A stretch of DNA of 64,000 bases from Pseudomonadota bacterium (GTDB lineage Bacteria > Bdellovibrionota > Bacteriovoracia > Bacteriovoracales > Bacteriovoracaceae): NCBI GenBank assembly GCA_027487515.1, contig JAIYDL010000003.1, positions 1 to 64,000 of the forward strand, in the 5' to 3' direction. The notes below the pieces were generated by a model. That model searched no databases. It worked only from the letters and a program-made list of their open reading frames with translations, and was not told where the DNA came from. This document shows, piece by piece, positions 25,497 through 33,572 of the stretch (positions within the stretch are counted from its first letter, which is position 1; each line of letters starts with the position of its first letter). Position numbers and translations under genes: made by a program.

Positions 25497-26221
25497 CTAA
25501 GCCTTTTCGGTTCGAAGCCGAGTTCATCCACGATCTCCATGAACTCCGACCAATTAAAAACGTTTAAGTCCTTTACGGTTTTTTCAAATCTTATCCCAAT
25601 CCCGGTCGAATCAGGAGTAGAGGCAACTAGTTCCCCGTGTTGAGAAAACTCTCTGTCCCGGAAGAAAACAGTGACATCCACAGACTCCGGAAGCGCCGTC
25701 GGCAGATCGACCTGGATGAAGCACCCTTCATCGTCCCAATTAGAGAGTGTTCCATTCACGATCTGATCGCCGGCAGAGATTCGGCACCGGATGTCCCGCA
25801 GGAGGGGCTTGAAGAGATCCGTGGAATCGTAGTTCGGATTGACGCTGGCGAGGTCGAGGTAGTGGCGAAGTAGTTGATAAAGGAAGTAGGAAATGACCGC
25901 GTAGAAGAAGGTGGCAATGACGATGATCTTGTTGAACTCGATGAAGAGTCCTTCGACGACCTTGAAACCGACAAGGAAAATTGAAAGTTGATAGAACCGA
26001 AGCGCGAACCGGTGATGCTTCCAGATCAGAAGACTTGTGACAGCGAGGGTGAGGGCGACGGACCAAAAAAGCTCGAGGCCCTTCCGTGCGTAGACGAGGG
26101 AAAACGGCGAGAGGTGATGCCGGTACGCGTGCTGGAGGTAAAGAAAGAAAAACGTGAGCCCGAGGTAGAGAACCACGTTGAGAATGATCGTATCTTTCTT
26201 TTTGACTTTCAATTGTTCCAT
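25493..26221 (-). CDS. Membrane-bound PilZ domain protein
   Basis: A 242-residue protein with four transmembrane helices in residues 10-140. A C-terminal PilZ domain follows (about 145-230: IRCRISAGDQIVNGTLSNWDD, then GIGIRFEK). PilZ domains usually bind cyclic di-GMP through RxxxR and (D/N)xSxxG. Here the second motif reads NWDDEG with no Ser and the arginines are shifted, so ligand binding is doubtful. It is divergent from a ferredoxin gene, with 25 bases between the two start codons. Confidence 0.75.
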   Translation of the reverse strand: MEQLKVKKKDTIILNVVLYLGLTFFFLYLQHAYRHHLSPFSLVYARKGLELFWSVALTLAVTSLLIWKHHRFALRFYQLSIFLVGFKVVEGLFIEFNKIIVIATFFYAVISYFLYQLLRHYLDLASVNPNYDSTDLFKPLLRDIRCRISAGDQIVNGTLSNWDDEGCFIQVDLPTALPESVDVTVFFRDREFSQHGELVASTPDSTGIGIRFEKTVKDLNVFNWSEFMEIVDELGFEPKRLR

Positions 26222-26240
26222 GGCTGAATTGTCCTATAAT
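26213..26240 (+). promoter_or_regulatory. Promoter giving a possibly leaderless ferredoxin mRNA
   Basis: TTGTTC (26213-26218), a 16-base spacer and TATAAT (26235-26240), with only 6 bases before the ATG at 26247. Transcription would begin at or next to the start codon, and no ribosome binding site is present. Confidence 0.5.
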
Positions 26241-26246
26241 ACCACA

Positions 26247-26435
26247 ATGAATGAAGTTGTCTTTGAAATCTCGTCGACGTGCGTTTCCTGCGATAGCTGC
26301 CGACTCATTTGTCCGGAGAGCGCCGTCGTCACCGATGGGCAGACCTACCTGATCGATCCCTGGGCGTGCACTCTCTGCGGCCTTTGCGTAGAGGTGTGTC
26401 CCGTTGACTGCATCAAAGAAGTCCGAGCTCGCTAA
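26247..26435 (+). CDS. Small 2[4Fe-4S] ferredoxin
   Basis: A 62-residue bacterial-type ferredoxin with C12, C15, C18, C22 and C41, C44, C47, C51 as ligands, plus an extra C55. The start is placed at the ATG at 26247, since upstream ATGs at 26178 and 26220 have neither ribosome binding sites nor conserved sequence. The 3' end overlaps the convergent murU-like gene by 23 bases. The electron-transfer partner is not evident. Confidence 0.85.
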   Translation: MNEVVFEISSTCVSCDSCRLICPESAVVTDGQTYLIDPWACTLCGLCVEVCPVDCIKEVRAR

Positions 26436-27381
26436 CTTCGTCGGCGACGTCATGCCACCAGACCCAGCGCCCTTTCTTCGGAACGGCCTTGTCTCCCGCT
26501 ATAATAATTGCTGACCCGAGATCCCGGACCTCGGGCATCGGCGAGAGGTTGATGACTCCGGCACTGGCCGAGTGGTAGCTCAGCTTGGAGAGATCGATTT
26601 TCCAGGTTTTGAGTGCCTTCTCCTGCACGAGGAAGCGAAGGAACGGGTGCGTCGACTGTGCTCGGTAAGTCTTGAGGATTGCGAAACATGTTTCCCAGTA
26701 CCGGCGTACCGTACCGAAGTCCCAGTAGTCGATGTTCTCTAGGAGAATCGCTGGGATTTTCTTTTCCTTGAAAGGACAAACCGAATCAAAGAACTTACTG
26801 GGACCGGGGGTCTCTTGGAGCTGGGCGAGGTCGACGTACGCGATGCCTGTGTAGGTCTCGACTCTCGCGTTGGCCGGGAGCTCCCCATTCTTTACGATCC
26901 CTGTGACCAACCGTTCACTCGAGACCTCGAGCGCGTTGTACCCCAGAGAGGTGTTCACCCAGTAGGAAAAAAGTGCCGCAGGACTTTTCTCAAAGGGGCC
27001 AAGGATCCGAAAGAGATCCTCTTTTTTAAGGTAGAAAAACTGATCCGCATTCAAGACCAGGAGTTTCCCGCGGTAGCGAACCTTTGGTTGAGAAGCAAGA
27101 TTGTGGACGGCGCCTCCGATGTCGAGGATCTCCGGGGCTTCCCAGAGAAGATGCACGTCAGCGAACTCGGGCCTATCCTTACAGTACGCCTCGATCTCGG
27201 ACCCCATGTGATGGAGGTTTATGTAGATGTGCTGGATCCCGAGGCTTCGCGCGTAGGCGACCTGAAGCTCGAGGAGGCCCTTCTCGAACACAGGCCAGAG
27301 AACCTTCGGGAGCTTCTGTCCGATGGGACCCATTCTTGTTCCGAAGCCGGCGGCGAGGATGAGGCAGTGATCAATTCGCAT
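26413..27381 (-). CDS. murU: MurU-like sugar-1-phosphate nucleotidylyltransferase
   Basis: The 322-residue protein begins with the nucleotidyltransferase signature LAAGFGTRM...LPK and keeps the LVLNADQFF metal-binding region. MurU converts MurNAc-1-phosphate to UDP-MurNAc. The pairing with an AmgK-like kinase immediately upstream (11-base overlap) supports that role over a generic GlcN-1-P or mannose-1-P enzyme. The C-terminal third (residues about 230-322) is longer than in Pseudomonas MurU and is unassigned. Confidence 0.75.
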   Translation of the reverse strand: MRIDHCLILAAGFGTRMGPIGQKLPKVLWPVFEKGLLELQVAYARSLGIQHIYINLHHMGSEIEAYCKDRPEFADVHLLWEAPEILDIGGAVHNLASQPKVRYRGKLLVLNADQFFYLKKEDLFRILGPFEKSPAALFSYWVNTSLGYNALEVSSERLVTGIVKNGELPANARVETYTGIAYVDLAQLQETPGPSKFFDSVCPFKEKKIPAILLENIDYWDFGTVRRYWETCFAILKTYRAQSTHPFLRFLVQEKALKTWKIDLSKLSYHSASAGVINLSPMPEVRDLGSAIIIAGDKAVPKKGRWVWWHDVADEVSELGLL

Positions 27382-28402
27382 AGTAGTGCATGAAGAGCTT
27401 CCGCTTCAGCTCATTGTAGCGAGGTTTATCCATCATCACGCGACGGATTTTTTCCATGGCGAAGCCGATGTACTTTAGGTACCGGTCGTCCTTTCTCCAG
27501 TTGTAGATGTAGCAAAAACTTCCCACCGCTTTAAAGACTCTCTGGATCAGCATGTCATCGTAGAGCTCTAAGAAATGCTCAAAAGACCGCTGGCCGTGGA
27601 TCGACGGGTCAAGGTTGTCGTAGTAATACCGCTTGAGCGCCTCTCGGTTTTCTTCTTTGAGATTGTAGTAGCAGTCCTCCAAGAGGGAGACGAGGTCGTA
27701 CTGTGGGATCCCCCACCGAGCGTCTTGGAAGTCGATGAAGATATAGGCCCCATCTTTGACCATCAGGTTTCTCGAATGAAAATCCCGGTGCGTGATGACC
27801 ATCTTCTCCTCCGAGAGGCGGCGCATGACCGGATCGAACAGTGCCTCGAGCTCATTGAGAAGACCATCGTCGAGGTTTCGGTTAAAAAAATTAAGGAAAT
27901 ACTTGAAGGTGAACCGAGTCTCGTCCATGTACTTCTGGTGGTCGAACCGGAGCTGAAAGAGGTGCGGGTTCTGCACGGCGGTTCTCGGGATCCGGTGGAG
28001 CTCGAGCAGTTGATCGACGACCGTTTTGTAGATCCGGTACTCCTCGCCGCTGGAGGTGAGCGTGCTGAGGTGGAGCAGCAGCGTCTCGTCTCCAAGGTCC
28101 TCTTGGAGCGAATACCCTCGGGAGAGGTTGCTGTCGATGATCTCCGGGACGCGAACGCGGTTTTCCAAAAAGAACTGCTGCACAGAAAGGAACGGGTGCT
28201 TCTCCGGTGCCTCGTCGAAGGGATTATCGAGCCCGACCACGTAGCTCTTGCGATCGGTGAAGATCCGGTAGTAGCGTCGGGTTGAAGCGTCGCCCGTGAG
28301 CTTGTCGATCTCTACGAGTTTCTCATTTTTTAGGATCTCTTTCTCTTGGGTCTTGTTGAAAAGCTCTTCGATGAAGAAGCGCTCGGTTTGCTCTGGTTTC
28401 AT
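27371..28402 (-). CDS. amgK: AmgK-like anomeric amino-sugar kinase
   Basis: AmgK phosphorylates MurNAc/GlcNAc at C1 for murein recycling. The 343-residue protein has the N-terminal GDASTRRYYRI loop seen in AmgK. It also has the catalytic HRDFHSRN (HxDxxxxN) loop, the metal-binding IDFQDARWG and PQYDLVSLL. This is the aminoglycoside phosphotransferase fold, but with the AmgK variant of each motif. It overlaps murU downstream and the M48-like lipoprotein gene upstream (4 bases). Confidence 0.85.
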   Translation of the reverse strand: MKPEQTERFFIEELFNKTQEKEILKNEKLVEIDKLTGDASTRRYYRIFTDRKSYVVGLDNPFDEAPEKHPFLSVQQFFLENRVRVPEIIDSNLSRGYSLQEDLGDETLLLHLSTLTSSGEEYRIYKTVVDQLLELHRIPRTAVQNPHLFQLRFDHQKYMDETRFTFKYFLNFFNRNLDDGLLNELEALFDPVMRRLSEEKMVITHRDFHSRNLMVKDGAYIFIDFQDARWGIPQYDLVSLLEDCYYNLKEENREALKRYYYDNLDPSIHGQRSFEHFLELYDDMLIQRVFKAVGSFCYIYNWRKDDRYLKYIGFAMEKIRRVMMDKPRYNELKRKLFMHYYAN

Positions 28403-29196
28403 AGGCCCTGGTCCCTGATGCTATTGAGGAAGGCGTAGAACTGCTTGCTCGAGTTCTTTTTGCCCACCACTTCATTGTCCGTATAATTCTTAATTAGGAA
28501 AGCCTTAAACAGCGATTCCTCGCGGTTGATGAGGTTGACGTCTCCCACCTGCAGGATGAAGTCGGCCGTGTTTCGGTTTTGGGTCTGGAGCCAGGAAAGG
28601 TAGTACTCACCGCCGTACCCACTCCGGACCGTAAGGTAGTGTGCCCACTTGTCTGTCTCAATCTTTTCCTCGAGCGTGAGGCGCGAGAGACCGAGCATCC
28701 GCTCGAGCGGGAGGTAGCCGATCGGAATGATGAGTTTCTTCGGGTACAACGAATTCTCCGTCCGCACCAGCTCATAGGCAAGGATTCCGACCAGCATGCT
28801 CTCGTGCTTGAGGTACTTCTGGATCAACCCACGTGAGAGGAAAAGTTCGCCCTTGGGGAGCGAAAAGTGAAGCGGAGCCTCGGTATCGATGATCGTGACT
28901 CTCGCACTCCGGACGTTTTTGAAGAAGATCTCATTCTTTGAAATGATCTCCGCCGTCAGCTCTCGGAGGTAGCGATCAGCGTTCGGGGTTGTGAGAACTT
29001 TTATTCCTGGGGTCGAGAGGAAGGCCTTTCCCAGGGAGGCGAGTTGGTCCGAGTAGTCTTTGTTCGTCACGCCGGTGACCCGGCCCCGGAACATCTGAGG
29101 ATTTTTTTTCGTTCCTGGGATTCGGAGTGTCCCGCAGGAGAAGGCCAGGAAGAGGATGATTAAGTATGAGACCCTCGCAGCGGGCGAGGGTCTCAT
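28399..29196 (-). CDS. M48-like lipoprotein with a lost HExxH motif
   Basis: From the ATG at 29196 (GTG at 29241 is an in-frame alternative) this is a 265-residue protein. Its lipoprotein signal ends AFSC. M48 hallmarks follow: HFSLPKGELFLSRGLI, the metal helix, and the IETDKWAHYLTVRSGY segment that carries the third zinc ligand Glu. The HExxH box is replaced by Y-E-L-V-R (residues 141-145), so zinc-dependent proteolysis is unlikely. It is probably an outer-membrane, periplasm-facing pseudo-protease in the wall-recycling operon. Confidence 0.65.
   Translation of the reverse strand: MRPSPAARVSYLIILFLAFSCGTLRIPGTKKNPQMFRGRVTGVTNKDYSDQLASLGKAFLSTPGIKVLTTPNADRYLRELTAEIISKNEIFFKNVRSARVTIIDTEAPLHFSLPKGELFLSRGLIQKYLKHESMLVGILAYELVRTENSLYPKKLIIPIGYLPLERMLGLSRLTLEEKIETDKWAHYLTVRSGYGGEYYLSWLQTQNRNTADFILQVGDVNLINREESLFKAFLIKNYTDNEVVGKKNSSKQFYAFLNSIRDQGL
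29166..29196 (-). promoter_or_regulatory. Perfect hairpin covering a start codon
   Basis: Arms 29166-29178 and 29184-29196 are exact 13-base inverted repeats (ATGAGACCCTCGC on the minus strand) around a 5-base loop. The 5' arm begins with the ATG of the M48-like lipoprotein and the hairpin encodes its first residues. It lies 22 bases beyond the LysM gene stop. No T-run follows, so translational control or mRNA processing fits better than termination. Confidence 0.6.
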
Positions 29197-29218
29197 AGAA
29201 GATTGGGTGTAGGAGGAG

Positions 29219-29902
29219 TTACTTTTTGCTAGCGACTTCACGACCGTTTTCTAGGTAGTAGATTGTGAAACCGGCGAAAATCTTGTTCGGATCGCGGATG
29301 AGAGGACGGTTGTTTTCCCAGAGGAGCTTCCACTTCTTCGGAGTCGCGTAGACATCCTTAGCGATGATCCCGAGCGTGTCTCCTGTCTTAATGAGGTAAG
29401 GGTTCCCCTGTGGGTTCCAGACAAATTCTTCCGCCGGAGCGTTGTACGAGATGCTGGTTCCCGCGCGAACGGTGCTGCTGCCTTTGAGGACGCCACTGTT
29501 CATGTTCGCGAGTTCTTTCCAGCGCCCATAGTCGCCGTAGATCTTAAAGGCGATCATCATGAGAGTTTCGTTCTTCTGAACGCTGTACGTCCGACTTCCG
29601 CCGCCGAGTCCGGTCGGCACGGTGGACGAAGAGCTTTCGAGGCTTGATTCCTCGACCAACGGCTCCGAATTAGAAACGACCACGTCCTCCGGAATTTCTT
29701 CCGTGGGCTCTTCCGCCAACGTAGCTTCGGCGGGTGCTTCTGTCGGAGCTTGCTCCGTTTCCGTCGGCTCCATTATGTCTTCCGCATCAGAAAGTTCAAT
29801 CTGCGGGGTCTCTTCATTAACCCGCTGAGCGGACTTGGAGCCGGAACAGCCCGTCATCCCCAAGCTAAGTAAGACCATCCATGGTACAAGCTTCATTTTC
29901 AC
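29219..29902 (-). CDS. LysM-domain lipoprotein
   Basis: A 227-residue protein. Lipobox GMTGC near residue 19, then a Glu/Pro/Thr-rich acidic linker (about 25-95). Two LysM-like modules follow (YSVQKNETLMMIAFKIYGDYGRW and YLIKTGDTLGIIAKDVY) that bind peptidoglycan glycan strands. It probably tethers the outer membrane to murein or targets partners there. It is upstream of the M48-like, amgK and murU genes and 82 bases downstream of the deoxynucleoside kinase. Confidence 0.85.
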   Translation of the reverse strand: MKMKLVPWMVLLSLGMTGCSGSKSAQRVNEETPQIELSDAEDIMEPTETEQAPTEAPAEATLAEEPTEEIPEDVVVSNSEPLVEESSLESSSSTVPTGLGGGSRTYSVQKNETLMMIAFKIYGDYGRWKELANMNSGVLKGSSTVRAGTSISYNAPAEEFVWNPQGNPYLIKTGDTLGIIAKDVYATPKKWKLLWENNRPLIRDPNKIFAGFTIYYLENGREVASKK

Positions 29903-29984
29903 TCCCTGTGGTATGAATGCGGATAGCTTAATTTTAATCTATCTGCATCATATTTATAGGGTGGAAAATTTTGCTAAGCTGTCC

Positions 29985-30659
29985 CTAGAAGTGGAAAAAC
30001 ATATCCTTTTGGTCAATTGAATCCCAGATGCGCTTCACGAGCCGATCGAAGTGCTCCTCGTTGTCGAGGAAGTCGAGCTCGTCCGTATCCACGATAAGAG
30101 ATTTCCCGAGGCTATAGTTGGCGTACCAATCATCGTAGTAGTCATTTAGACTCGTGAGATAGTTGACGGGGATGGCCTGCTCGTAGTCCCGACCCCGTTG
30201 CTTAATCCTTGCCTGAAGTTTTGGAACAGACCGCCGCAGAAAAATCATGAGCGTGGGTGGGCTGATGAACTGGATCATGGATTCGTAGAGACTCCGGTAA
30301 TTCTGATAATCCCGGGCGTCGAGCTTCCCCTGATCAAACAGGGATCGAGCGAAAATGTTGGCATCCTCGTAGATTGACCGGTCCTGAATTGAGCTGGCAG
30401 TGAGGGACTCGATGGTCCTATGGGTATTGAATCGATGATTTAAAAAGTAGACCTGAAGCGGGAAGGCCCAGCGGGCCATGTCAGTGTAAAAATCCGAAAG
30501 GTAGGGGTTATCCTGAACCGATTCGAAGTGAGGCTTCCAGCCCAGTCTCTCTGAAAGTTTTTTGGTCAGCGTGGTCTTGCCACTCCCAATGTTCCCAGCG
30601 ACGACCACGAACATTGGGTTCGGCGTACTCGTGAGGCGATGGTAGGCCAGCTCGGACAT
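29985..30659 (-). CDS. Deoxynucleoside kinase
   Basis: It phosphorylates deoxynucleosides for dNTP salvage. The protein has the P-loop GNIGSGKTT near residue 22 and the DRSIYEDANIFA motif. It also has the lid arginines (LRRSVPKLQARIKQRGRDYEQ) of the dCK/dGK family. The start is set at the ATG at 30659, which has AGGAG seven bases upstream; an earlier ATG at 30680 would put that site inside the gene. The base specificity cannot be read from sequence. Confidence 0.88.
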   Translation of the reverse strand: MSELAYHRLTSTPNPMFVVVAGNIGSGKTTLTKKLSERLGWKPHFESVQDNPYLSDFYTDMARWAFPLQVYFLNHRFNTHRTIESLTASSIQDRSIYEDANIFARSLFDQGKLDARDYQNYRSLYESMIQFISPPTLMIFLRRSVPKLQARIKQRGRDYEQAIPVNYLTSLNDYYDDWYANYSLGKSLIVDTDELDFLDNEEHFDRLVKRIWDSIDQKDMFFHF

Positions 30660-30713
30660 GGAATTCTCCTGAATTTGCATCTTGGAAGCGTAGTATGAAT
30701 CTCTCTATAAATC

Positions 30714-30741
30714 TTGACTCAATCAATCAATTTAATAAATT
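30714..30741 (+). promoter_or_regulatory. Candidate promoter of outer-membrane protein gene
   Basis: TTGACT (30714-30719), a 16-base spacer and TAAATT (30736-30741) in an AT-rich divergent region, with a leader of about 40 bases. Confidence 0.4.
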
Positions 30742-30787
30742 TTTCTGTCGATTTACGTTAACTCGCGAATTCCTTAAACTAGACTGA

Positions 30788-31762
30788 ATGACGTGTTTAA
30801 AGATCCTGGTCAGTGCTTTACTGGCAGTACATTTTCACTTTGTATTCGCACAGACACTTGTGGATGACGCCAATGTCGTCTCGGGAGGGTCCCAGGAGAA
30901 CGTCTTTACTGAGACAATAAAAATTATTTCCGGGTCGAAGAAAATTTTTATCCTTACGAACAATAACCAGCAGCTGAGCCCCGGCGATTTCATTTCACTG
31001 GCGCTAGAAAATAACCTCGCGGCCCGGGCCGTGGTCGCTAAAGTTCATCAGGGTCAGGTGGGGATAAAGGTTCTGAAAATTTACTCCCTCGCCCAGTGGG
31101 GGCGTCTGCGGAGGAACCTCGAAGTGCAGGTTGTCCGGGGGGATGATGCCAGCTTTGCGAAGAAGCCTGAGCCAAAAGCGACTGATGCGACAGCGCCGAA
31201 GATCCGTTCCGAAGATGACCTCTACACCGGAGACGTAGTGGTAGACGACGACGTCGGGATCTTCGATGAAAATAAAAACAGGCACATTAAGCCAGACAAT
31301 GTCGTCGCCATCACCGGATCCTTTTTCGATGCTGCGGAAATCAAGTCCAAAGGCGGGGCGGTCCGTGCGAACGAATTCGGGCTGTCCTGGGCCTACCAAT
31401 TCGCAGATAATTACTTCGTCGAGGCCCTCTACGGGAGGGCCCTCCTCGATAACTTCCCTGTGGACAGCAGTCAGACACTCGTGAACCGATTGACGGCGCG
31501 GATTAAGTTCAACATCAAGGGACCCCTCTACACATTTTTTATGCCCTACGTAGGTTTCCAGTCGTTCACCGTTTCGAGCCCCGACGCCGGGACCGGTGCC
31601 AACCAGCTCACTAACGAAGAGGAACTTGACGCCGTCGACAAGCTCAAAAAAACTGGTCCTGTGTTTGGAGTCACGGCCTTACGCCGGCTCGTGCCGGGCT
31701 GGTTCATAAAAGCAGACATTGGAACCGATCTCATCAACGTTGGATTCGCGATTGAATTCTAA
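30788..31762 (+). CDS. Putative outer-membrane protein
   Basis: A 324-residue secreted protein with a Sec signal (cleavage about residue 21, after FVFA). An N-terminal soluble part (about 22-110) is followed by an acidic linker (EDDLYTGDVVVDDD). The C-terminal half is strand-rich and ends in phenylalanine (GFAIEF), the usual BAM recognition terminus. It begins a plus-strand cluster and its stop overlaps the LptM-like lipoprotein gene. Function unknown. Confidence 0.65.
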   Translation: MTCLKILVSALLAVHFHFVFAQTLVDDANVVSGGSQENVFTETIKIISGSKKIFILTNNNQQLSPGDFISLALENNLAARAVVAKVHQGQVGIKVLKIYSLAQWGRLRRNLEVQVVRGDDASFAKKPEPKATDATAPKIRSEDDLYTGDVVVDDDVGIFDENKNRHIKPDNVVAITGSFFDAAEIKSKGGAVRANEFGLSWAYQFADNYFVEALYGRALLDNFPVDSSQTLVNRLTARIKFNIKGPLYTFFMPYVGFQSFTVSSPDAGTGANQLTNEEELDAVDKLKKTGPVFGVTALRRLVPGWFIKADIGTDLINVGFAIEF

Positions 31763-31916
31763 GCTTTTAGTTCTTGCGGTCTTGCTGTTCGTAGGCTGCG
31801 GAGTCAAAGGCGACCCGGTGGCACCGACCTCGCCTCCGCTCCCCTCCTTGTTGGAAAACTACCCGGGAGTTAAAACCGAGAAGTCCCTCGACGAGTTTGC
31901 AAAGCGGCGTCGCTGA
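31752..31916 (+). CDS. Small LptM-like lipoprotein
   Basis: A 54-residue lipoprotein if started at TTG 31752, which overlaps the preceding stop; an ATG at 31719 would add 11 unlikely residues. The lipobox FVGC is followed by GVKGDPVAP, close to the CGLKGP opening of LptM (YifL). LptM is a tiny lipoprotein that helps disulfide maturation of the LPS translocon LptD. The stop is shared with the folK start. The homology rests on a few residues. Confidence 0.55.
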   Translation: MNSKLLVLAVLLFVGCGVKGDPVAPTSPPLPSLLENYPGVKTEKSLDEFAKRRR

Positions 31917-32377
31917 TGTCGCTGATCATCGCGACCGGATCGAACCTCGGTGAGTCCCTCGAAATTCTTTCAGAGGCGCGCACCGTCCTCGCCGAAACCT
32001 ACGGCCTCATCGCCGAGAGTCGGATCTACTCCTCGCGAGCAGTTGACTACGACCATCAGCCGGACTTTTTTAATCAGGTACTCGAGTTTCAACTCCCAGA
32101 TCGGGACCCGGAGACAGTCATGCGGGAGCTCCTAGAACTCGAGCTAAAGTTCGGACGCTTCCGCGACGTCCCTCGGGGACCTCGCACTCTGGACTTGGAT
32201 ATCATCTTCTGGGGACTGTCGGAGCTCTCGACACCTCAGCTCATCGTTCCCCACCCGAGGTGGTCGGAGCGCAGCTTCGTGGTCCGACCCCTCAAAGAAC
32301 TGCCGTTCTTTAAAACAATCGAAAAATGTTTTACAATGCCTGAGACCTTCGACGTAGACGCCTTCCCCGTCAGATAA
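31916..32377 (+). CDS. folK: 2-amino-4-hydroxy-6-hydroxymethyldihydropteridine pyrophosphokinase
   Basis: FolK transfers pyrophosphate from ATP to the pterin in folate biosynthesis. The 153-residue protein matches the family in length. It has ATGSNLGE at the N-terminus, the pterin-binding FFNQV, and the HPPK signature RGPRTLDLDIIFWG. The start overlaps the preceding lipoprotein stop as ATGA. No other folate gene lies beside it. Confidence 0.93.
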   Translation: MSLIIATGSNLGESLEILSEARTVLAETYGLIAESRIYSSRAVDYDHQPDFFNQVLEFQLPDRDPETVMRELLELELKFGRFRDVPRGPRTLDLDIIFWGLSELSTPQLIVPHPRWSERSFVVRPLKELPFFKTIEKCFTMPETFDVDAFPVR

Positions 32378-32386
32378 TGTATCTGA
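32370..32386. promoter_or_regulatory. Palindrome upstream of acyl-CoA dehydrogenase gene
   Basis: TCAGATA-ATG-TATCTGA is a perfect 7-base inverted repeat overlapping the folK stop and 26 bases before the dehydrogenase ATG. Its shape suits a dimeric repressor operator. No regulator gene is adjacent. Confidence 0.4.
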
Positions 32387-32411
32387 GGACATCTCATTCT
32401 AAGGATGAAAC

Positions 32412-33548
32412 ATGGACTTTTCTCTATCCCCAGAGCAGAACGAGATTCGAGAGTTAGCGCTTAAGTTCGCTCGCAATGAGATGCTCCCCCGGGCCCAGGA
32501 ATACGATGAGGCAGGGACCTTCCCGCGAGAGATTTTCCAAAAGGCCTGGGAACTCGGTCTCATCAACACCTGCATTCCTTCGGCCTTCGGCGGGTCGGAT
32601 TTTTCCTCCGTGGATAGTGTGATCATTTCCGAGGCACTCGCCTACGGGTGCATGGGTATGAACACTTCCTTCATGGCCAACGACCTGGCCCTCCTTCCGA
32701 TTGTCATCGGGGGGTCGGAGGCCCAGAAAAAAACTTTTCTCACACCGTTCACCAAAGAGTTCAGGATCGCCTCCTTCTGTTTGACCGAGCCCGGCAACGG
32801 CTCGGACGCCGGAGGGATCCGGACCCAGATCAAAGACGGTGGAGATCACTGGCTCCTGACCGGAGAGAAGATGTGGATCACGAACGCGGGGTACGCGGAC
32901 CTCTTCGTCGTCTACGGAACCATAGACCCCACCCTGAAGCACAAGGGGATTTCGGCGCTCGTCGTTGATCCGAAATCTCCGGGCGTGGAACTGGGTAAAA
33001 AAGAAGACAAGATGGGCCACCGCTCGTCAGACACGAGGGCCGTTCGGTTCAACTCGGTTCGAGTCCCTAAAGAGAACATGCTCGGGAACCCCGGCGACGG
33101 CTGGGGAATCGCCATGAGTACGCTGGACCATTCGAGACCACTCGTCGCATCCTCCGCTCTGGGTGGAGCACAGAGGGCCCTAGATCTCTCGGTTCAGTAC
33201 TCAAAAGAGCGCACGCAGTTCGGGGTCCCGATTGCCAAGCACCAGGCGATCCAGTTCATGATCGCGGAGATGGGCATGAAAGTAGAAGCCGCGAGGCTCC
33301 TGATCTACAAGGCCGCCTGGCTCTGTGACCAGGGAATTCGCAACACGGAGATCGCCTCCTACGCCAAGGCCTTTGCGTCCGACTCTTGTATGCAAATTAC
33401 GACGGATGCAGTACAAATTTATGGGGGCTATGGGTACTCCAAAGAATACCCCGTGGAAAAACTCATGCGCGACGCTAAGCTCATCCAGATCTACGAAGGA
33501 ACGTCGCAGATCCAACGACTCGTCATGGCCCGTGAACTACTCAAATAA
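32412..33548 (+). CDS. Acyl-CoA dehydrogenase
   Basis: An FAD enzyme that oxidises acyl-CoA to enoyl-CoA and passes electrons to ETF. The 378-residue length is typical. It shows CLTEPGNGSDAGG and WITNAGYADLF flavin motifs, and the C-terminal DAKLIQIYEGTSQIQ with catalytic E362 in the position used by short-chain and butyryl-CoA dehydrogenases. It is directly upstream of etfB and etfA, its electron acceptor. Chain-length specificity is not determinable. Confidence 0.93.
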   Translation: MDFSLSPEQNEIRELALKFARNEMLPRAQEYDEAGTFPREIFQKAWELGLINTCIPSAFGGSDFSSVDSVIISEALAYGCMGMNTSFMANDLALLPIVIGGSEAQKKTFLTPFTKEFRIASFCLTEPGNGSDAGGIRTQIKDGGDHWLLTGEKMWITNAGYADLFVVYGTIDPTLKHKGISALVVDPKSPGVELGKKEDKMGHRSSDTRAVRFNSVRVPKENMLGNPGDGWGIAMSTLDHSRPLVASSALGGAQRALDLSVQYSKERTQFGVPIAKHQAIQFMIAEMGMKVEAARLLIYKAAWLCDQGIRNTEIASYAKAFASDSCMQITTDAVQIYGGYGYSKEYPVEKLMRDAKLIQIYEGTSQIQRLVMARELLK

Positions 33549-33572
33549 TCCCGTTTCTTTAAAGGAGAATTT

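Noticed and set aside
29166..29196. Hairpin read as an ordinary intrinsic terminator
   Set aside because: No T-run follows in the transcript, and it coincides exactly with a start codon.
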